Counted from the first letter of the stretch, positions 1-12,046 are shown. The stretch is DNA of 64,000 nucleotides from Medicago truncatula (GCF_003473485.1 NC_053045.1:55036494-55100493); one strand, 5' to 3'. Notes: generated by a model not told the origin, from the letters alone. Translations and numbers: made by a program.

Positions 1-1654
1 GTCTCAAAAACGTAAGAATCTCTTTTATTTAGAGGTGTGCCGGTCATAGTATGTGTTTGGCAACGCGTTTTGAAGCTCCAAACGTGGTTTACTTTTTCCA
101 AACGCCATTTTGTCCTTAAACATGTTTGGATGAATGAAAAGGCAAGTTTTTGAAACGTGGTTTTTGTCTCCAAACGTGGTTTTGCTGAAGCTCAGATTTG
201 TAGCTTCTACGGCAGGGGAAAATGTGGTTCAGCCTTTAAAGATGTGTGACATGTTTATCATCCTATTTTACCCTTGCTTTCTTTGTAATTTGTTTTCTGA
301 TATTTTCATATTTGCAGCTTGCTTTACTGTTTTTGTGGCAATAGGTTGAAGAAGATGGTACATGTACTTTTTGTTAGGTTTAACTCACTGGCCCATTAAA
401 TCTCTATCATAGACTTTCTATTTTATTTATTTATTATTTTTTTGTGATGATTTGCTTTTATTCTTTTGCTGAGAGGATTTTTTTTTATTGTTAAAAGAAG
501 TTAAAATAATTTAATGAAACTAATGTAAAGAAAACAATTTATAAACATATAATTTTTTTTTACGTATTACTTGATAAATTATTATGAAGGAAAATAAACA
601 AAGTTAAATATAAAAGTAATGTAATTTAAGTTGGGACCTATTTTGGTAATTATGTATTTAAAAGTAATTTTGATTCAAAATATATAAATAAAATTAATTC
701 ATAAAAATCACTTTTAAACGAGTGTATCCAAACATAAATCAATTCACATCTAACTCACTTTTAACCAAAAACAATTTTCTCAAACTCAATTCTATCAAAA
801 TCAATTATCCCCACCGTCGTACGAAACACATATTCAAACCCAAATAAGTCTATGTCCACGTTGGATAAATTGAGCTGTAAGCCCATAACCAACCACCATT
901 GGTTAAAACTTAAAAATGAGTATAGTTATGATTAATGTTAAATGCAAGACTATTGAACTTTTTTACAAGCTGCAAAAATATTGAACTAGGACAATAAGAT
1001 TTCTATTTTTTCTTGTTGGCCAATAAGATTTATAATTGAATAAATCATCAACTTAGTAATCCGAGAATTATATATCTCTAAATTATTATCTAAAATATAT
1101 AAAAATAATAAGTAGTTGTATAGGACATTAAATTTATTTCTTCGTTTTTTAGAAACGTGAATTCTTAGTCCCTATTATCACTTTTTTTTTATACCTATTT
1201 TTATAGATATAAAGTTTTTTTTTTATTTTATGAAAAAGGTATTCATTTAGTACTACTGCATTTCAGAGTTACGTTTGAGCACATGATATCTGATTAAACA
1301 ACAGGAAAAGAATCTTTATCATCTCATCTAAATGTTCTTGAGTTTTTATTTGTATAAAGTTTTAAAAATAATTGATTTATTTCTATAAAAAAAATTAAAA
1401 AATAAAAAAAATTGAAGAAGTAATAATATTTTATAGACTATATAGATCTTACTAATCAAGGATTAATCCTTAAGTCCAATTCAAAGCCCAATAAACTCCA
1501 TTACTTGCTTATTCAAAAATTAACAGAAATGGTTGATTCTCTCATTTTCGCTTTCAACAATGCCATAATCGTAATGTTAGTGTAAGATCGTTGAAATCTT
1601 AATCTTGATCGCTTCTTCTTCTTTCTTCGATTCCTCTCTCTCAGTGTAACGAAC
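1..1654. other. AT-rich intergenic region and upstream region of the CCCH gene
   Basis: No gene is visible here. Positions 30-220 hold several copies of a short motif (ccaaacgtggttt) and look like part of a dispersed repeat. Positions about 690-845 carry a legume MITE-type end (see its own entry). The last 100 bases before the ATG at 1655 are CT-rich (about 1595-1645), which suits a plant 5' UTR. I see no clear TATA box at a convincing distance. Confidence 0.5.
690..845. repeat. MITE-like dispersed repeat end
   Basis: The segment contains ccaaacataaatcaattcac, then cacttttaaccaaaa, caattctatcaaaatcaatt and ccgt..aaacacatattcaaac. The same ordered blocks recur at about 32660-32790 and in part at 44690-44730, so this is a repeat family. 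Ends of the form aaccaaacac are known for Tourist/PIF-type MITEs. The opposite end was not identified, so the boundaries are approximate. Confidence 0.5.
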
Positions 1655-4592
1655 ATGGACGAAGATTTTCAGAAGCGTAACACCGATTGCGTTTATTTCT
1701 TGGCTTCACCTCTCACTTGCAAGAAGGTTCAATCTTCTTTTCCTTCGTAATCACGAATTCAATTCCTATATTTTCTTTTCTATTTCGTAATGCATTTTCT
1801 CTAACCCTATTTTCGCCGCATTTTCGATTCTCGTAAACGTAGCTTTTGTTTCCGTTCAGTTAGGTCACATTTTCATATAATTAAACAATGCACAGTGTTC
1901 TGAAACTTGTAAAAATTCTGTTTTTGTTTTCAATGTTTATAATAACTCATGATTTGATGCAATAACGCTCCGTTATTTATTTTGTTTGCAGGGTGTAGAA
2001 TGTGAGTATAGGCACCATGAAATTGCGAGGCTCAACCCGAGGGATTGTTGGTATTGGTTATCTGGGAATTGTCTTAATCCAACTTGTGCTTTTAGACACC
2101 CTGTGAGTTTTTCATTACTTTTGTGCCCTGCATTTCCACTTCTAGTTTGGTACTTTTTTCCGCGTATGTGGGTTTGAATGCTTGAAAATGTTATAATCTT
2201 TTGGACTTAATTTGCGCGGTTAGGTTAGGTTTTTGTGGTTCAATGTGTTAGATTAAAGGCACGTTGATGTATTGTATAGCAGTAACAAAATTGGCCCTTA
2301 GTCCTCACATTTGTAATGTTTCTAAAAGTATCGAATTGAACGCAAATGGCCTAGCTGCATTTTACCTATAGTGGACCTGTGTGATGGAAAAAGTGTCTTG
2401 CTTAACCTGTCTCTTGTAAATTTTTGTTCTGTAATTAGGTGGCGATGGTGTGAGATTTCATATAAGATACATTGATGCATTATTTGTGCATGTACTTCCT
2501 TGTCAATGGAATAAATATAATTTTTTGGTTCTTTGGACACACATTGTAGATTGTTGTGTTTCTTAAAATAGCAAGTTGGAATACACAAAATTATACAACA
2601 TCTTCATGTTTAATATAATGAGTTGCACAATATTCTAAATGTCTTGAGACCCATTGTCCCCCTGACTCGACAATTGGACAAAAAAGCATCTTGTATAATT
2701 TTATATATTATTTGCATCTGGTCTTACCTTGTAAGTGTTTTGATGATTTTGGTTCCTTAATCGATTTCTTGGATGAATGGATTTGATGATTAAAAATATC
2801 AAATTATTGAACAGGCACAATGAATTCACTGCTTTATTAATATACTATAAAATTCTTCTGTTGTTACTGTTATCTTTCCCCACTCCCCCTCCAAATTTCA
2901 TATTCATTATTTATTTGCTCCTGTTTAGTATTAATCTATCTGCTGAGCTGTTACCTCGTCACTTTCATCTAATTTTTGTAATTTTGTCAGCCTGTGGATG
3001 GACACACTGGAGTGCCATCTGAACCTACACAATCTTCATTACCTGCAACTGCAAACAAGACAATGGTTACCTGTTACTTTTTCTTCAATGGGTTTTGCAA
3101 CAAAGGTAGCAAATGCTCATTTTTGCATGGACCTGATGATAGCTCACTCACTGTAAAGCCTTTGAAGAATGACACTGTAAAGCCCTTGAAGAATGACACT
3201 GCCAAGCCTTTGAAGAATGACTCAGCAAAGCCTTTAAAGAATGACTCTGCTAAGCCTTTAAAGAATGACTCTGCAAAACCTTTGAAGATTGACACTGTGA
3301 AGCCTTTGAAGAATGACTCTGCAAAACCTTTGAAGATTGACACTATGAAGCCTTTGAAGAATGACTCTGCAAAACCTTTGAAGATTGACTCTATGAAGCC
3401 TTTGAAGAATGACAATGGAAGCATTAATAAACCCAACTTAGAAAATGGAACTGCATCGGGAAATAAAACAAGTGTAGCATCATCCACACCAAGGGATACC
3501 ATTACCCGAAAAGCTTTGTCCAATATTAAACCTCAGCCTAAGGAAGATCTTCAGCTACCATTACCCGAAAATGTTAAACAGCAAGGTGATTGCTTCAAAA
3601 TTTCTTCTTTGGACTATAAAGAAGCTGTTGTGACTCGGTCAGACTCTCCATTACCAGAAGACGGCTTTGCTCATAACATGTCTCCTTCATGCACTGAGCA
3701 GAGTTCAGAGGAGCAAGAAAATAGTCAAGTAGAGCCTGAGGAACGGTCCTCCCCTGGATTTGATGTTCTTGTTCATGATGAATCTGGGAACAACCTGGGT
3801 TATGAGGGCGGTTCTGAATATTTGCCAGTGCTTGATATGGATGACCATGAACTGAATGAGCAATACTTGGGTTATGAATTTAAAAACACAAATGATTACG
3901 ACACCATGTGCTCAGGCGCTGATATTCTTTATGAACGGAAAACATATGATGATTACAGATGTTTTGATAGGGATTTTACTAGTCCTAGTGAAAGGAAAGT
4001 TTGTGGTTATCCCAGAGAGATGGTCTTAGATACTATATTTTCCAGGAAAAGGATTCGAATGTCCACTTCTGAGATGGCTGCTTGTGATTACTCTGACTTA
4101 GATCTACGTCACCATCTGAGAAGACGCAGGGAGGTCAATAGTCCTCCTGACACAGGTCTCTTAAGAAGACATGAGTCGTCTTCTTTGATGGTTCAAAACC
4201 GGGAAAGGCGTCACAGCCAAGACATTGGTCAGCAGCAAAATAGAAGATTAACATCACAAGTAGGATTTAGTTCAATCAGAGAAGTTGAAGATCTTTCAAT
4301 TGCCAACAAGCAAAGGTTATTCAGGCCTTACCAACAAAGTAGGCCAAGAAAGCACTATAGAGAAAAACCAGCTAAACGGCCATTTCCTTCTTCTAAAGAA
4401 TCCAGGAAACCAATTGTGAAGCAACAGAGATCTATTCAGAAATCCAATGCATTTTCAGGGCCCAAGACTCTTGCAGAAATAAAAGAAGAGAAGAAAAAGT
4501 CCGGTGAAAGTTCACATTGTGAAAGCTCGTCAGCTGGTTTCCAGGATCCCAAACCTCTGCATGAAATTCTCAAAGACAGGACCATGGATTGA
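1655..4592 (+). CDS. Zinc finger CCCH domain-containing protein with an octapeptide repeat array
   Basis: Three exons: 1655-1726, 1992-2102 and 2991-4592, all joined in phase 0 with GT-AG borders, giving 594 residues. Three CCCH fingers are visible: C12-C22-C28-H32, C43-C51-C56-H60 and C89-C97-C103-H107. Residues 116-203 are eleven tandem copies of an eight-residue unit of type (V/A/M)KPLK(N/I)D(T/S). The C-terminus ends with two short conserved blocks, GPKTLAEIKEEKKK and DPKPLHEILKDR. The architecture matches plant CCCH proteins of the Arabidopsis C3H17/C3H32 kind (recalled; nuclear RNA- or nucleic-acid-binding, exact role not established). The middle is acidic and then arginine-rich, and probably disordered. 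The start is the first ATG after a CT-rich leader and gives the family's usual N-terminus. The next gene lies 1.7 kb downstream on the same strand, with no sign of co-regulation. Confidence 0.9.
3153..3416 (+). repeat. Coding minisatellite, 11 x 24 bp
   Basis: Eleven in-frame 24-bp units in exon 3 of the CCCH gene, each encoding (V/A/M)KPLK(N/I)D(T/S), with the last unit ending DN. The last six units alternate N and I at position 6, giving a higher-order dimer of 48 bp repeated about three times. That pattern points to recent expansion by unequal exchange or slippage. Third codon positions vary little, in line with DNA-level duplication. Confidence 0.95.
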
Positions 4593-6309
4593 GTGAGAGA
4601 TGGCAATACCTGCAACAATTGAATCATGAGATTAAAATGACTGATGATTCAAAAGACTAATATTCTTTCTGAAGATAATGAGAAAAAATTGGCTTCAGGC
4701 GTTTTCTTTGTGTTTTTTAGGTTGAAAATTGAGGTGCTTTCTAGCATCCTTTAGTGTGCTGGATGACCCGATCATTGGTATGGTTAGATGGTGAATATGT
4801 TTTTGTTCGAGCGAGGTTAAGAAGAACTCTTAGATAAGTGTTTGAGTGAAAGAGGTATCTTCTGTAGTTAGTTGAATATGTTGATTTGGACAACGGCACT
4901 TAAATCTAGAGAGTTGATCACTGATTTGCATGATATCTTGTGTGTGTTTGATTTTTGGCCTACTTGTTTTTTGTCTATAAAGCTGCTTATGACTCACTAC
5001 TCTTTGTATGGTAAATCGGTCACCTTCCTGGCTTTTATACAATTGTTGCTGCTATGCATATAGTAGTAACTATTAGGGATACACAAATTTAAACTTATGC
5101 ATTAATTGTTCATGAACTTTAAAAGAAGAGTTTTTTAAGAATTTGAGCATCTGTGGATGATGGAAATAAATCAAATTCTTTTCAGTAACTAGATGTAATT
5201 TAATGTAGGAAGGGAGGCCTTTTATTAAATTGTAGGTAACCGTTATTATTCAAAATGTTTTATGTTTGATATTTAGAAAATTTCACAATCAAGCTCTTTA
5301 TGTGTACATAAATGATAAATGTGTGTGCGTTCATTTGTTACATCAACATTCCATTTTTTATGAGAAAAACGTGGTTGTTAGAGGTGGCACCCGATGGTGC
5401 TATAGGTATATGAATATGACTTTTACCATGCAGATCACCTTGGGTCGTTGGGATTCTCCTCTCCTTTCACTTCCTCTCTCATTCCTTTTTCTGTTAAACT
5501 TGCAACCATAATTATTATTAGGATGCCAAATCCAAAGCTATAAATTTTAATTAGCATACCAATTAAAATTGATAATACATTTATTCAAAACTAATTAACA
5601 CTTAATAATAATAACTAAGGAATTTTCAAAGCCGTTGAAGGGAACAATGTGAAAACATGGTTTGAGTTGAATCTTTCTATAGACTGATTTCTCTAGAAAC
5701 AGTCAATGAACACCGAATACTTTGGGTACATAGTTGTTGTAGAACCTTTGAAAGTTAAGTGTTTTTTTTTTTCTTTCTGTACAAACAAAATTGAAATGTA
5801 AAAACTACGTTTTAAAACTTTGGCAAATATAAAATTTGTTCAAAATCACCGCAAGTCTAAACATAAACTATTTCAAAAGTAAAATCAAGTTCATTTTCAA
5901 ATCAATTCAAAGCTTGGTTAGTAAAGGTTAGGTATTTGGCTATACAAGGAATCTCCATAAAATCCTAATTCTTGTTAGTTAATCCCATCAATGATGAGAT
6001 TTGTATCATTACTACAAAAGATAAGAATCAAGAAAAAAGTGAAAAAATAAAAAACATACTAGTAAACACAAAACTTGTCCCTACTTCAATATCTCCATTT
6101 TAAGTCAAAAAAGTAAAACTAACCAAAACCGGCATTTAGATTCCCCTAGTGATTTTCTTTAATTTGTCATTTTCTCCAATCACATCATCTCTCTAATAAT
6201 CAAAGGTATATAACATCATCATATATATAATAATTAGTTGGAATTTAGAATTTTCCTTCAAATATTCAACCATATCATATCATAGAGAGAGAAACACAGA
6301 GAGAGAGAG
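4593..6309. other. Intergenic region: CCCH 3' end and promoter of the MAPK-substrate gene
   Basis: No additional gene is visible. Short open frames at 4872-5063 and 5266-5511 have no recognisable protein character. A TATA-like stretch, ggtatataacatc, at about 6205-6217 is followed by a GA-rich leader (gagagagaaacacagagagagagag) directly before the ATG at 6310. That layout suits the promoter and 5' UTR of the downstream gene. Confidence 0.5.
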
Positions 6310-6621
6310 ATGGCTGAGCTGCAGAAATCATTAGCATCATTCAGGAGACAAGGTTCATCAGGATTGGTTTGGGATGATAAATTCTTGTCTGGTTTGAATC
6401 AGAATCAACTAGAACAAGAGAGTGCATCAACTGGTACGTTGGAGAGAAGCAGATCAGCTGGAGCAAGACCATATCGATCGGTCAACGTTGCACCAACATC
6501 AATTGACCCACCTTCTCCTAAGGTTGCAACATGTGGTTTTTGTGGTTTGTTTGGTAAACCAGTTGCTGCTTCTTCAGCACATAAATCAAATAATCCCAAA
6601 TCAAGAAAAAGAAGATCATGA
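6310..6621 (+). CDS. Small MAPK-kinase-substrate-type protein (At1g80180/At1g15400 family)
   Basis: A single exon of 103 residues. The N-terminus (AELQKSLASFRRQGSSGLVW) is followed by DDKFLSG and a central SARPYRSVNVAP-like block. Next comes IDPPSPKVATCGFCGLFGK and a basic, serine-rich tail ending KSRKRRS. This order matches the small plant family annotated as MAPK kinase substrate protein At1g80180-like, recalled as MASS proteins of the stomatal lineage. The single Ser-Pro within DPPSPK is the obvious proline-directed kinase site. The C-x2-C in ATCGFCGLFG is conserved in the family as I recall it, but no metal-binding role is established. Length fits the family. A TATA-like element lies about 100 bp upstream of the ATG. 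Confidence 0.85.
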   Translation: MAELQKSLASFRRQGSSGLVWDDKFLSGLNQNQLEQESASTGTLERSRSAGARPYRSVNVAPTSIDPPSPKVATCGFCGLFGKPVAASSAHKSNNPKSRKRRS

Positions 6622-7480
6622 TCATCCTTAATCTCTTGGTGGTGGTAATTATCCAACTTGTATGTAAATTAGTTCTTAAATCTTGATCATGTTTTTTATT
6701 ATGTTGTTTATCCTTTATTATAAATTGTTTGTCTCGGTTTAAATTGTGTTATTTTGTTGTTTGGGTGTTAAATTGTGTAAATTCGTAGAACATATGGATG
6801 TACTATCTCCGTGTGAAATAAGGTTTGCTCAAATTTTGTCTCAAAGATTTTGGTTTAGAGTTCCAAGCTCAAATTTTCGTGTGTTGATAATTTTCCAATT
6901 AATCGCAATTTCAATAGACCTTTTTACTTTTAGAGTTCCTTCACTTTTTGTCTCAATTGATTATCTAGATAGACTTTCGTAATAATTAAAGTGTTTGTAA
7001 ATGTTAGATACACTTTTTGTCGAAAAAAATGTTAGGATACGCTTCTCGTCTCAATTATCCAGCTTGTCTCAACTGAATGATAATCTTGAATTCGAAAATC
7101 CTAACATTTTTTAGGTGGAATTCTGTCGTTCATGTCGTTTATCTGGCTAGAAAATAGTGATACCTAAAACTATTCTTATTTTTTTCTTTTTCTGATAGTA
7201 CATATTTTCATCGAGGCATAATTAAGTTTAAAGAAACAATATTCGAGTCTTAAATATCAAACTTAATAGTATCCAAGAGAGTTTATTCAAGCTTATATTG
7301 TCACATAAAAAATTCTGTACTCCCATCTTTATTATAAGAAGAAAAAATTAAATAAAAATAAAAATGAATACAACTATTAATCGTTGTTAGTACATTTTTG
7401 TGTGAACTTATAAAAGTATAGTTTATGATTATTTTTTTGAAGGGATATAGTTTTTGATGTCTGCGATAAATTTATTTTAT
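6622..7480. other. Intergenic region downstream of the MAPK-substrate gene
   Basis: AT-rich sequence without a supported gene. The first 150 bases are probably 3' UTR. The short open frame at 6746-6982 has no recognisable features. Confidence 0.4.
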
Positions 7481-7531
7481 AAACTCTTTACATAATTTTC
7501 CCTAAAAAAAAAAAAACTCTTTACATAATTT
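7481..7531. mobile_element. Micro retro-insertion with 18-bp direct repeats
   Basis: The 18-mer aaactctttacataattt occurs at 7481-7498 and again at 7514-7531. Between the copies lie only 15 bases, tccctaaaaaaaaaa. A long target-site duplication around a few bases plus an A-run is the signature of a strongly truncated LINE-mobilised insertion. A local tandem duplication is the alternative. Confidence 0.55.
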
Positions 7532-7797
7532 ATGGAAACAACCCCTCTTCAAAAAAATAATAATAAATGGGAACTAGTGAATTGGGTAGGTCTAGTGGTT
7601 GGCTTGAGATGTTGAAGTTTACTCATCTCAAGGTTTCATGTTCGATTCCTTCTCATGTCAATTTCGGTAGGTAAAGTTCATATGAAGCTATGTTCTAACC
7701 TTAAATAGGGTCCCACAATTGGATAGTGATATTGATCCCTCGAATTAGTTGATTCTTGGATCGTATATCGATTTAAAAAAAAAATATGGAAACAACC
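7531..7797 (+). mobile_element. tRNA-derived SINE with 13-bp target-site duplication
   Basis: The element core is 7544-7784. It holds an A-box-like ggtctagtggttggcttgag at about 7590 and a B-box-like catgttcgattccttc at about 7638, and ends in an A-rich tail. It is flanked by perfect 13-bp direct repeats, tatggaaacaacc, at 7531-7543 and 7785-7797. Pol III boxes, an A-tail and a target duplication together make a SINE call secure. The family resembles the Au-type SINEs of legumes, by recollection. Confidence 0.9.
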
Positions 7798-8044
7798 TGT
7801 ATAGAATTTCCACACAAAAAAAAAAACTATAATTTATAGACGACTATATACAATTTGTTTTTTATTAATAATTTTCTCAAATACTACAATCAAGAATCAA
7901 AATAACTTTACTATAAAAAAAGTTAAAACCAAGAATCAAATAATGAAACTGAACAATGAGCATTTATTATATTAGGTTGCTAAAAATTGTTAATCAAAAT
8001 AATTTTTTTGCAAAGAGTATTTATTTTTTCAAATTCGATGTACA

Positions 8045-8175
8045 AGGTTTTTTTTTAAGTAGTTTGATGACTAGAGCTCACACATTTTAAATGTGAAGAA
8101 GTGAGGTGTACAGGATTTGAACCTTGGCACATTCATATAATATGTAATATCTCTACCAATTGAGTTAATTCCACA
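8045..8175 (-). mobile_element. tRNA-derived SINE, reverse orientation
   Basis: Read on the minus strand there is an A-box-like taactcaattggtagagat (8149-8167) and a B-box-like ggttcaaatcctg (8111-8123). The unit ends in an A-run, seen as the T-run at 8048-8056 on the plus strand. No clear target duplication was found, so the ends are approximate. Confidence 0.7.
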
Positions 8176-8726
8176 AGATCATGTATCATGCTTGTCAAAA
8201 AAATGTCTGAGTATTTAAGTTAGGAAAAATGAAATCCAATGAATCTAAACCAAATGTCGAGCAATTTTTCATTATAAATTATAAATTTAGTAGAAAATGA
8301 GAAATTGTGAGAGCTAAAGTTTTATGGCTAGTTTCATAAAGTGTATATGTTTGTGAAAAAGACATTAATTCTACTATTTGTAATTAGAATCAAACACAAA
8401 TTGAACATCGCTATAATTAAAAATGACGAAATGATAAATAGTTATTAAAAACATCCAAAATTAATAACTATTTAAAATAAAATAGTAGAGTTCATGAGCT
8501 TATATGTAGTTTGATATGTTTTTTTTTCATAATTTTATTATATGTTTTCTCAAATTTTTCTCTTTCGTTTTTGTCAAAAAATAAATAAAAAAAAGTCTTT
8601 CATTCAATTTTTTTTATACCTTTACTTATTTTCATTTTGAATCCGATGACTAACCCAAACATGATCATTCATTTTTTAAAAAAGTTTAAATATTTGTTTT
8701 CTCCTGCAAATATATCATTGCTTTTA

Positions 8727-9872
8727 GGGTTAATATCACTTTTGGTCCCTGTAATATTAACAAATTCCGGTTTTAGTCCGTGTAAAAAAAAATAGATTTC
8801 ATCCCTAACATTTAAGATTCTTCCACTTTTAGTCCTCATTTAAACTTGTCAGCATAATCTGCTGATGTGTCCAATCGACTGTGTAATTATTTTAGTTTTT
8901 AATTTTTTTTTTAAAAGAAATAAGATGCCACGTAGATTAAGTTGTTGATTTTATTTAAAAATTAAATATTAAAAAAAAAAATTAAAAATTAAAAAACCAC
9001 AAAAATCAAATGCCCTTTTTTCCATCTTCTTCCATTGTTTTCTTCTTTCCAAGCAACAAGAACAAGCTTCAACAAGTACAAGAATATGTATCAAGTTTCA
9101 TGTTCATAAAAAAAAACGATTCACAAATCCACATAATTTCATGAACAAAAACAAAAACAAGAACAACAACAACAACAATGTAAATCTGACTCAAACCAAG
9201 AAAGCTTAAGCACAAATTCACCCTAATCTTTAATAGATTTTTAAATTGAACAACAAAATACTCTAGATCCCTAAATTGACATCGAAAAAATCTAACCATC
9301 TTCCCACCTTCATGAATTTGCTGGGTTCGTAGGATTGATTTGGATTCGGATATGATTTTGGAAAAATCTAACCATTTTTCCCTCCACAAATTCGGATCCA
9401 AATCAAACCAAACGAGAGGTTAATGATTTTATGTTTGAAGATTGATGAGGAAATAGAAATAGGAAAATTGTGACTTTTTTGTGACTTTTTTTTCTTCTAA
9501 TGTACTTAGATGATTTTGATGAGGTAGGGGATGAAGAGAGAAAAAGAGTATGTGTTTTTTATTAGAAGATGAGAAGAGAAGAAGGTCCAAGAGAGAAAAA
9601 GATGAGAGAAAAGATGAAAATATTGATTTTTGTTTTTAATTTAAGTTTTTGAATTTTGAAAAATGGAAATAATTTTAAATTTTAGGTGGATTAAAAAAAA
9701 TATTAAAATTACACAATCAACATGTTACGTAGGTAGATTCTGCTGACATGTTTAAATGAGAGATCAAAATTGGAAGAATCTAAAATGACATGGACAGAAT
9801 CTAAACTATTTTTTTTACAGGATCAAAATCGAAATTCGCTAATATTATAGGGACCAAAAGAGGTATTAACCC
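8727..9872. mobile_element. Non-autonomous long-TIR element, MULE/foldback type
   Basis: The two ends are about 160-bp inverted repeats, 8727-8890 and 9705-9872. Both begin gggttaatat/acctcttttggtccct when read inwards, and they stay alignable down to gtgtaatt. Flanking 9-mers ttgctttta and ttatcttta match at six of nine positions and differ only by transitions, which is compatible with a decayed 9-bp target duplication of Mutator-like elements. The interior is AT-rich and has no transposase. It is a typical legume non-autonomous element. Confidence 0.8.
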
Positions 9873-9947
9873 TTATCTTTATTTTAGTCTTTGTAAATAC
9901 ATTTTTTTTAATCTTTGCAAAATCTATTCATATTGAATTTGGTTTTG

Positions 9948-9950
<3 letters not shown>

Positions 9951-9996
<46 letters not shown>
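9951..9996. repeat. (TA)n microsatellite
   Basis: An uninterrupted run of TA dinucleotides about 46 bases long. It is a plain microsatellite and a likely polymorphic marker. Confidence 0.98.
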
Positions 9997-10001
<5 letters not shown>

Positions 10002-10139
10002 AACTTCTTAAAATAAGAACTAAAATAAATATTATTGGGATCAATTACAGTATAAACTAATTTGCATGATTAAATTTGAAAGGACCGAAATGATTAAACA
10101 TTTAAAAAATCTAAATCTACTTTGCACAAATTTAATTAC

Positions 10140-10315
10140 CAATTAAGGCTTGTTGAGTTGGTAAGAAATTGATTCACTCGTAAGATAGTTTGACTCTCGA
10201 TGTTAATGTGAGAACTTCTTTAATACGTGATTATTTGTAAGGATCTTTGTATACGTTCTTTCGAAAATCCAACTCCCTTAAACTTTTTATTTGAAGAAAA
10301 ATAAAAAATTGACAC
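10140..10315 (+). mobile_element. Degenerate tRNA-derived SINE
   Basis: The sequence ggcttgttgagttggtaaga looks like an A-box, and tttgactctcgatgttaatg like a B-box, about 45 bases apart. The unit ends in an A-rich tail near 10300-10310. Flanks cacaaatttaattacc and cacatttaaattactt are similar but shifted, so the target duplication is uncertain. Confidence 0.55.
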
Positions 10316-11913
10316 ATTTAAATTACTTGAATTCAATTTTTTCTAAAACTTGAAGTCTTCAACCATCTCAACTTAATTAGAGGAGTGTTATGTATCTTCT
10401 CTTTGAACACTTTCTAATACTCATTCTTTTATTAGGTAAAGTTATCTTGTTCACACACTTTAAAAATAGATCCGACATAAAATAATAAATTCACAAGCTT
10501 CATCAAATTAAATGAGTGTTAAAAACAATGTTAGTAAAAAAGTGTTGTTAGCATTTCTCATTTAATTATATCCACCTAGTATATTAATGGATTATGATCC
10601 AAGAGCATGAAATAATGTATCGGTCAAATGGCGGTGGAAAAATCAAAGAAACTTTTGAATATATACTTGAAGTCTGCATCTTGTAATTTTGCTCCAATTG
10701 GCAATATCCAACTAACGTTGTAGTGTTAGCCAGCGTAAGCTTGGAAAGCACTTGTCTTAAACTAATCGCCTAACACAAACAAAACGATAAACCCTACCGT
10801 CCCTGTATATAATTTCTAGGGTTAACTATCCGATTTAATGTAGAAGAGGACCTTAGTAATCTTGAGTTTGATCGGAAGTTAAATATAATCTCACCAACAA
10901 TTATTTCATTTATGAATATAATATGCTTCTATCAAACAATAATTATGAGTGTGGACCTTACGGATAGCAAATGTGTATCATTGATATCCCAATAATACAC
11001 AAGTGCTATTCGGATCTTAGCATGTATATGTTTCTTAAATATAACTCAATAGGTAGCTGCTAAAATATTTAATGTGTTGGAGCACTAATTCAAACCTCCG
11101 ATTTTCGACTTCTTTTCATTTAAGATGTATGATTTTTGTCATTAAACCATTTGAAAAAAGGAACACATATTAGACATCAATATGAAGAAATTCAAAGACA
11201 AACATCTAGGATCATTCAAAACTTGGTTGAATTTTTTCTTATGAGAGAAGTCTTTCTGGCAAATACTTGTAGTTCTTCAACATTCAAAATTCGCGAGAAG
11301 ACACATACCATTCATGTATAGTTAATTTATTTTCTTTTCTATAAATAGTAAAATATAACTTCGTGCAAAGAAGTTCATTTCTATTCTATAAAAACTTGCT
11401 ACGCGTCCGCCCTAACATAATAAATATCTTACGTCAAACAAACTATGTATATAATTCAATTCTATTTGTAATAATCACTTTTTTATCCTTATTTATTACT
11501 TTCTTTTATGTTTTCGTTTACATTTTCCTTTACTGACGTGTTTCTTGTGTCATAAATTTAACTTTCATAGCATTAAATCTATCAACTTAAAACCTCATAA
11601 GGATCCAACTCTAATCCTAGGTTGATTTTTCAAATTCAATTGGAAGAAAAAAATTTCAAGCCCATGAACATAAAGTGACATAGTTTATAAATAAAATTGA
11701 ATAATTCAAATTATAAGTTCAACAAAATAATATTTTGTTTAAACACAACAAAAATAAAATAAAATTGAATAAGAATAAGAATAAAACTTATGCTTATATA
11801 AGTAAAAAAATATTTAAGTGATTTCAAATATCAAGTCTATCCGAGCATGGACAAGTCAACTCTTGTTTTCTTTCCAATAATATGTTTGATAAAGAACAAA
11901 ATATTTGTCCGTG
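10316..11913. other. Intergenic, no gene seen
   Basis: AT-rich sequence without recognisable coding potential. The short open frame at 11136-11321 shows no family features and no splice context. Confidence 0.4.
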
Positions 11914-12046
11914 AGTGAGCATAGCTCAGTTGGTAGGACAATGCATTATAATATACAGATATTGGGTTTCGAACCTCGGACACTCAACTTATTCACCTTA
12001 TAAGATGAATCCTAGCCATTAGGCTATCTGACAAAAAAAAAAAAAA
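11914..12046 (+). mobile_element. tRNA-derived SINE
   Basis: The head is strongly tRNA-like. It has gcatagctcagttggtagga (A-box) from about 11920 and gggtttcgaacctcgg (B-box) at 11963-11979, closed by cactcaac. It is followed by a non-tRNA body and a 14-base A-run at 12033-12046. The tail and the lack of cloverleaf closure argue against a functional tRNA gene. Confidence 0.8.

Noticed and set aside
3074-3523. 149-codon minus-strand open frame rich in FFKGF repeats
   Set aside because: It is the exact reverse of the 24-bp coding minisatellite of the CCCH gene. The plus strand has the zinc fingers and conserved ends, so the minus frame is a shadow.
9069-9401. 110-codon minus-strand frame inside the long-TIR element
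   Set aside because: Low-complexity translation, no homology recognised, and its first codons are simple-repeat derived. The element is treated as non-autonomous.
11914-11990. Possible functional tRNA gene
   Set aside because: A and B boxes are present, but the arms do not pair into a full cloverleaf, and a non-tRNA body plus poly(A) tail follow, so it is a SINE.
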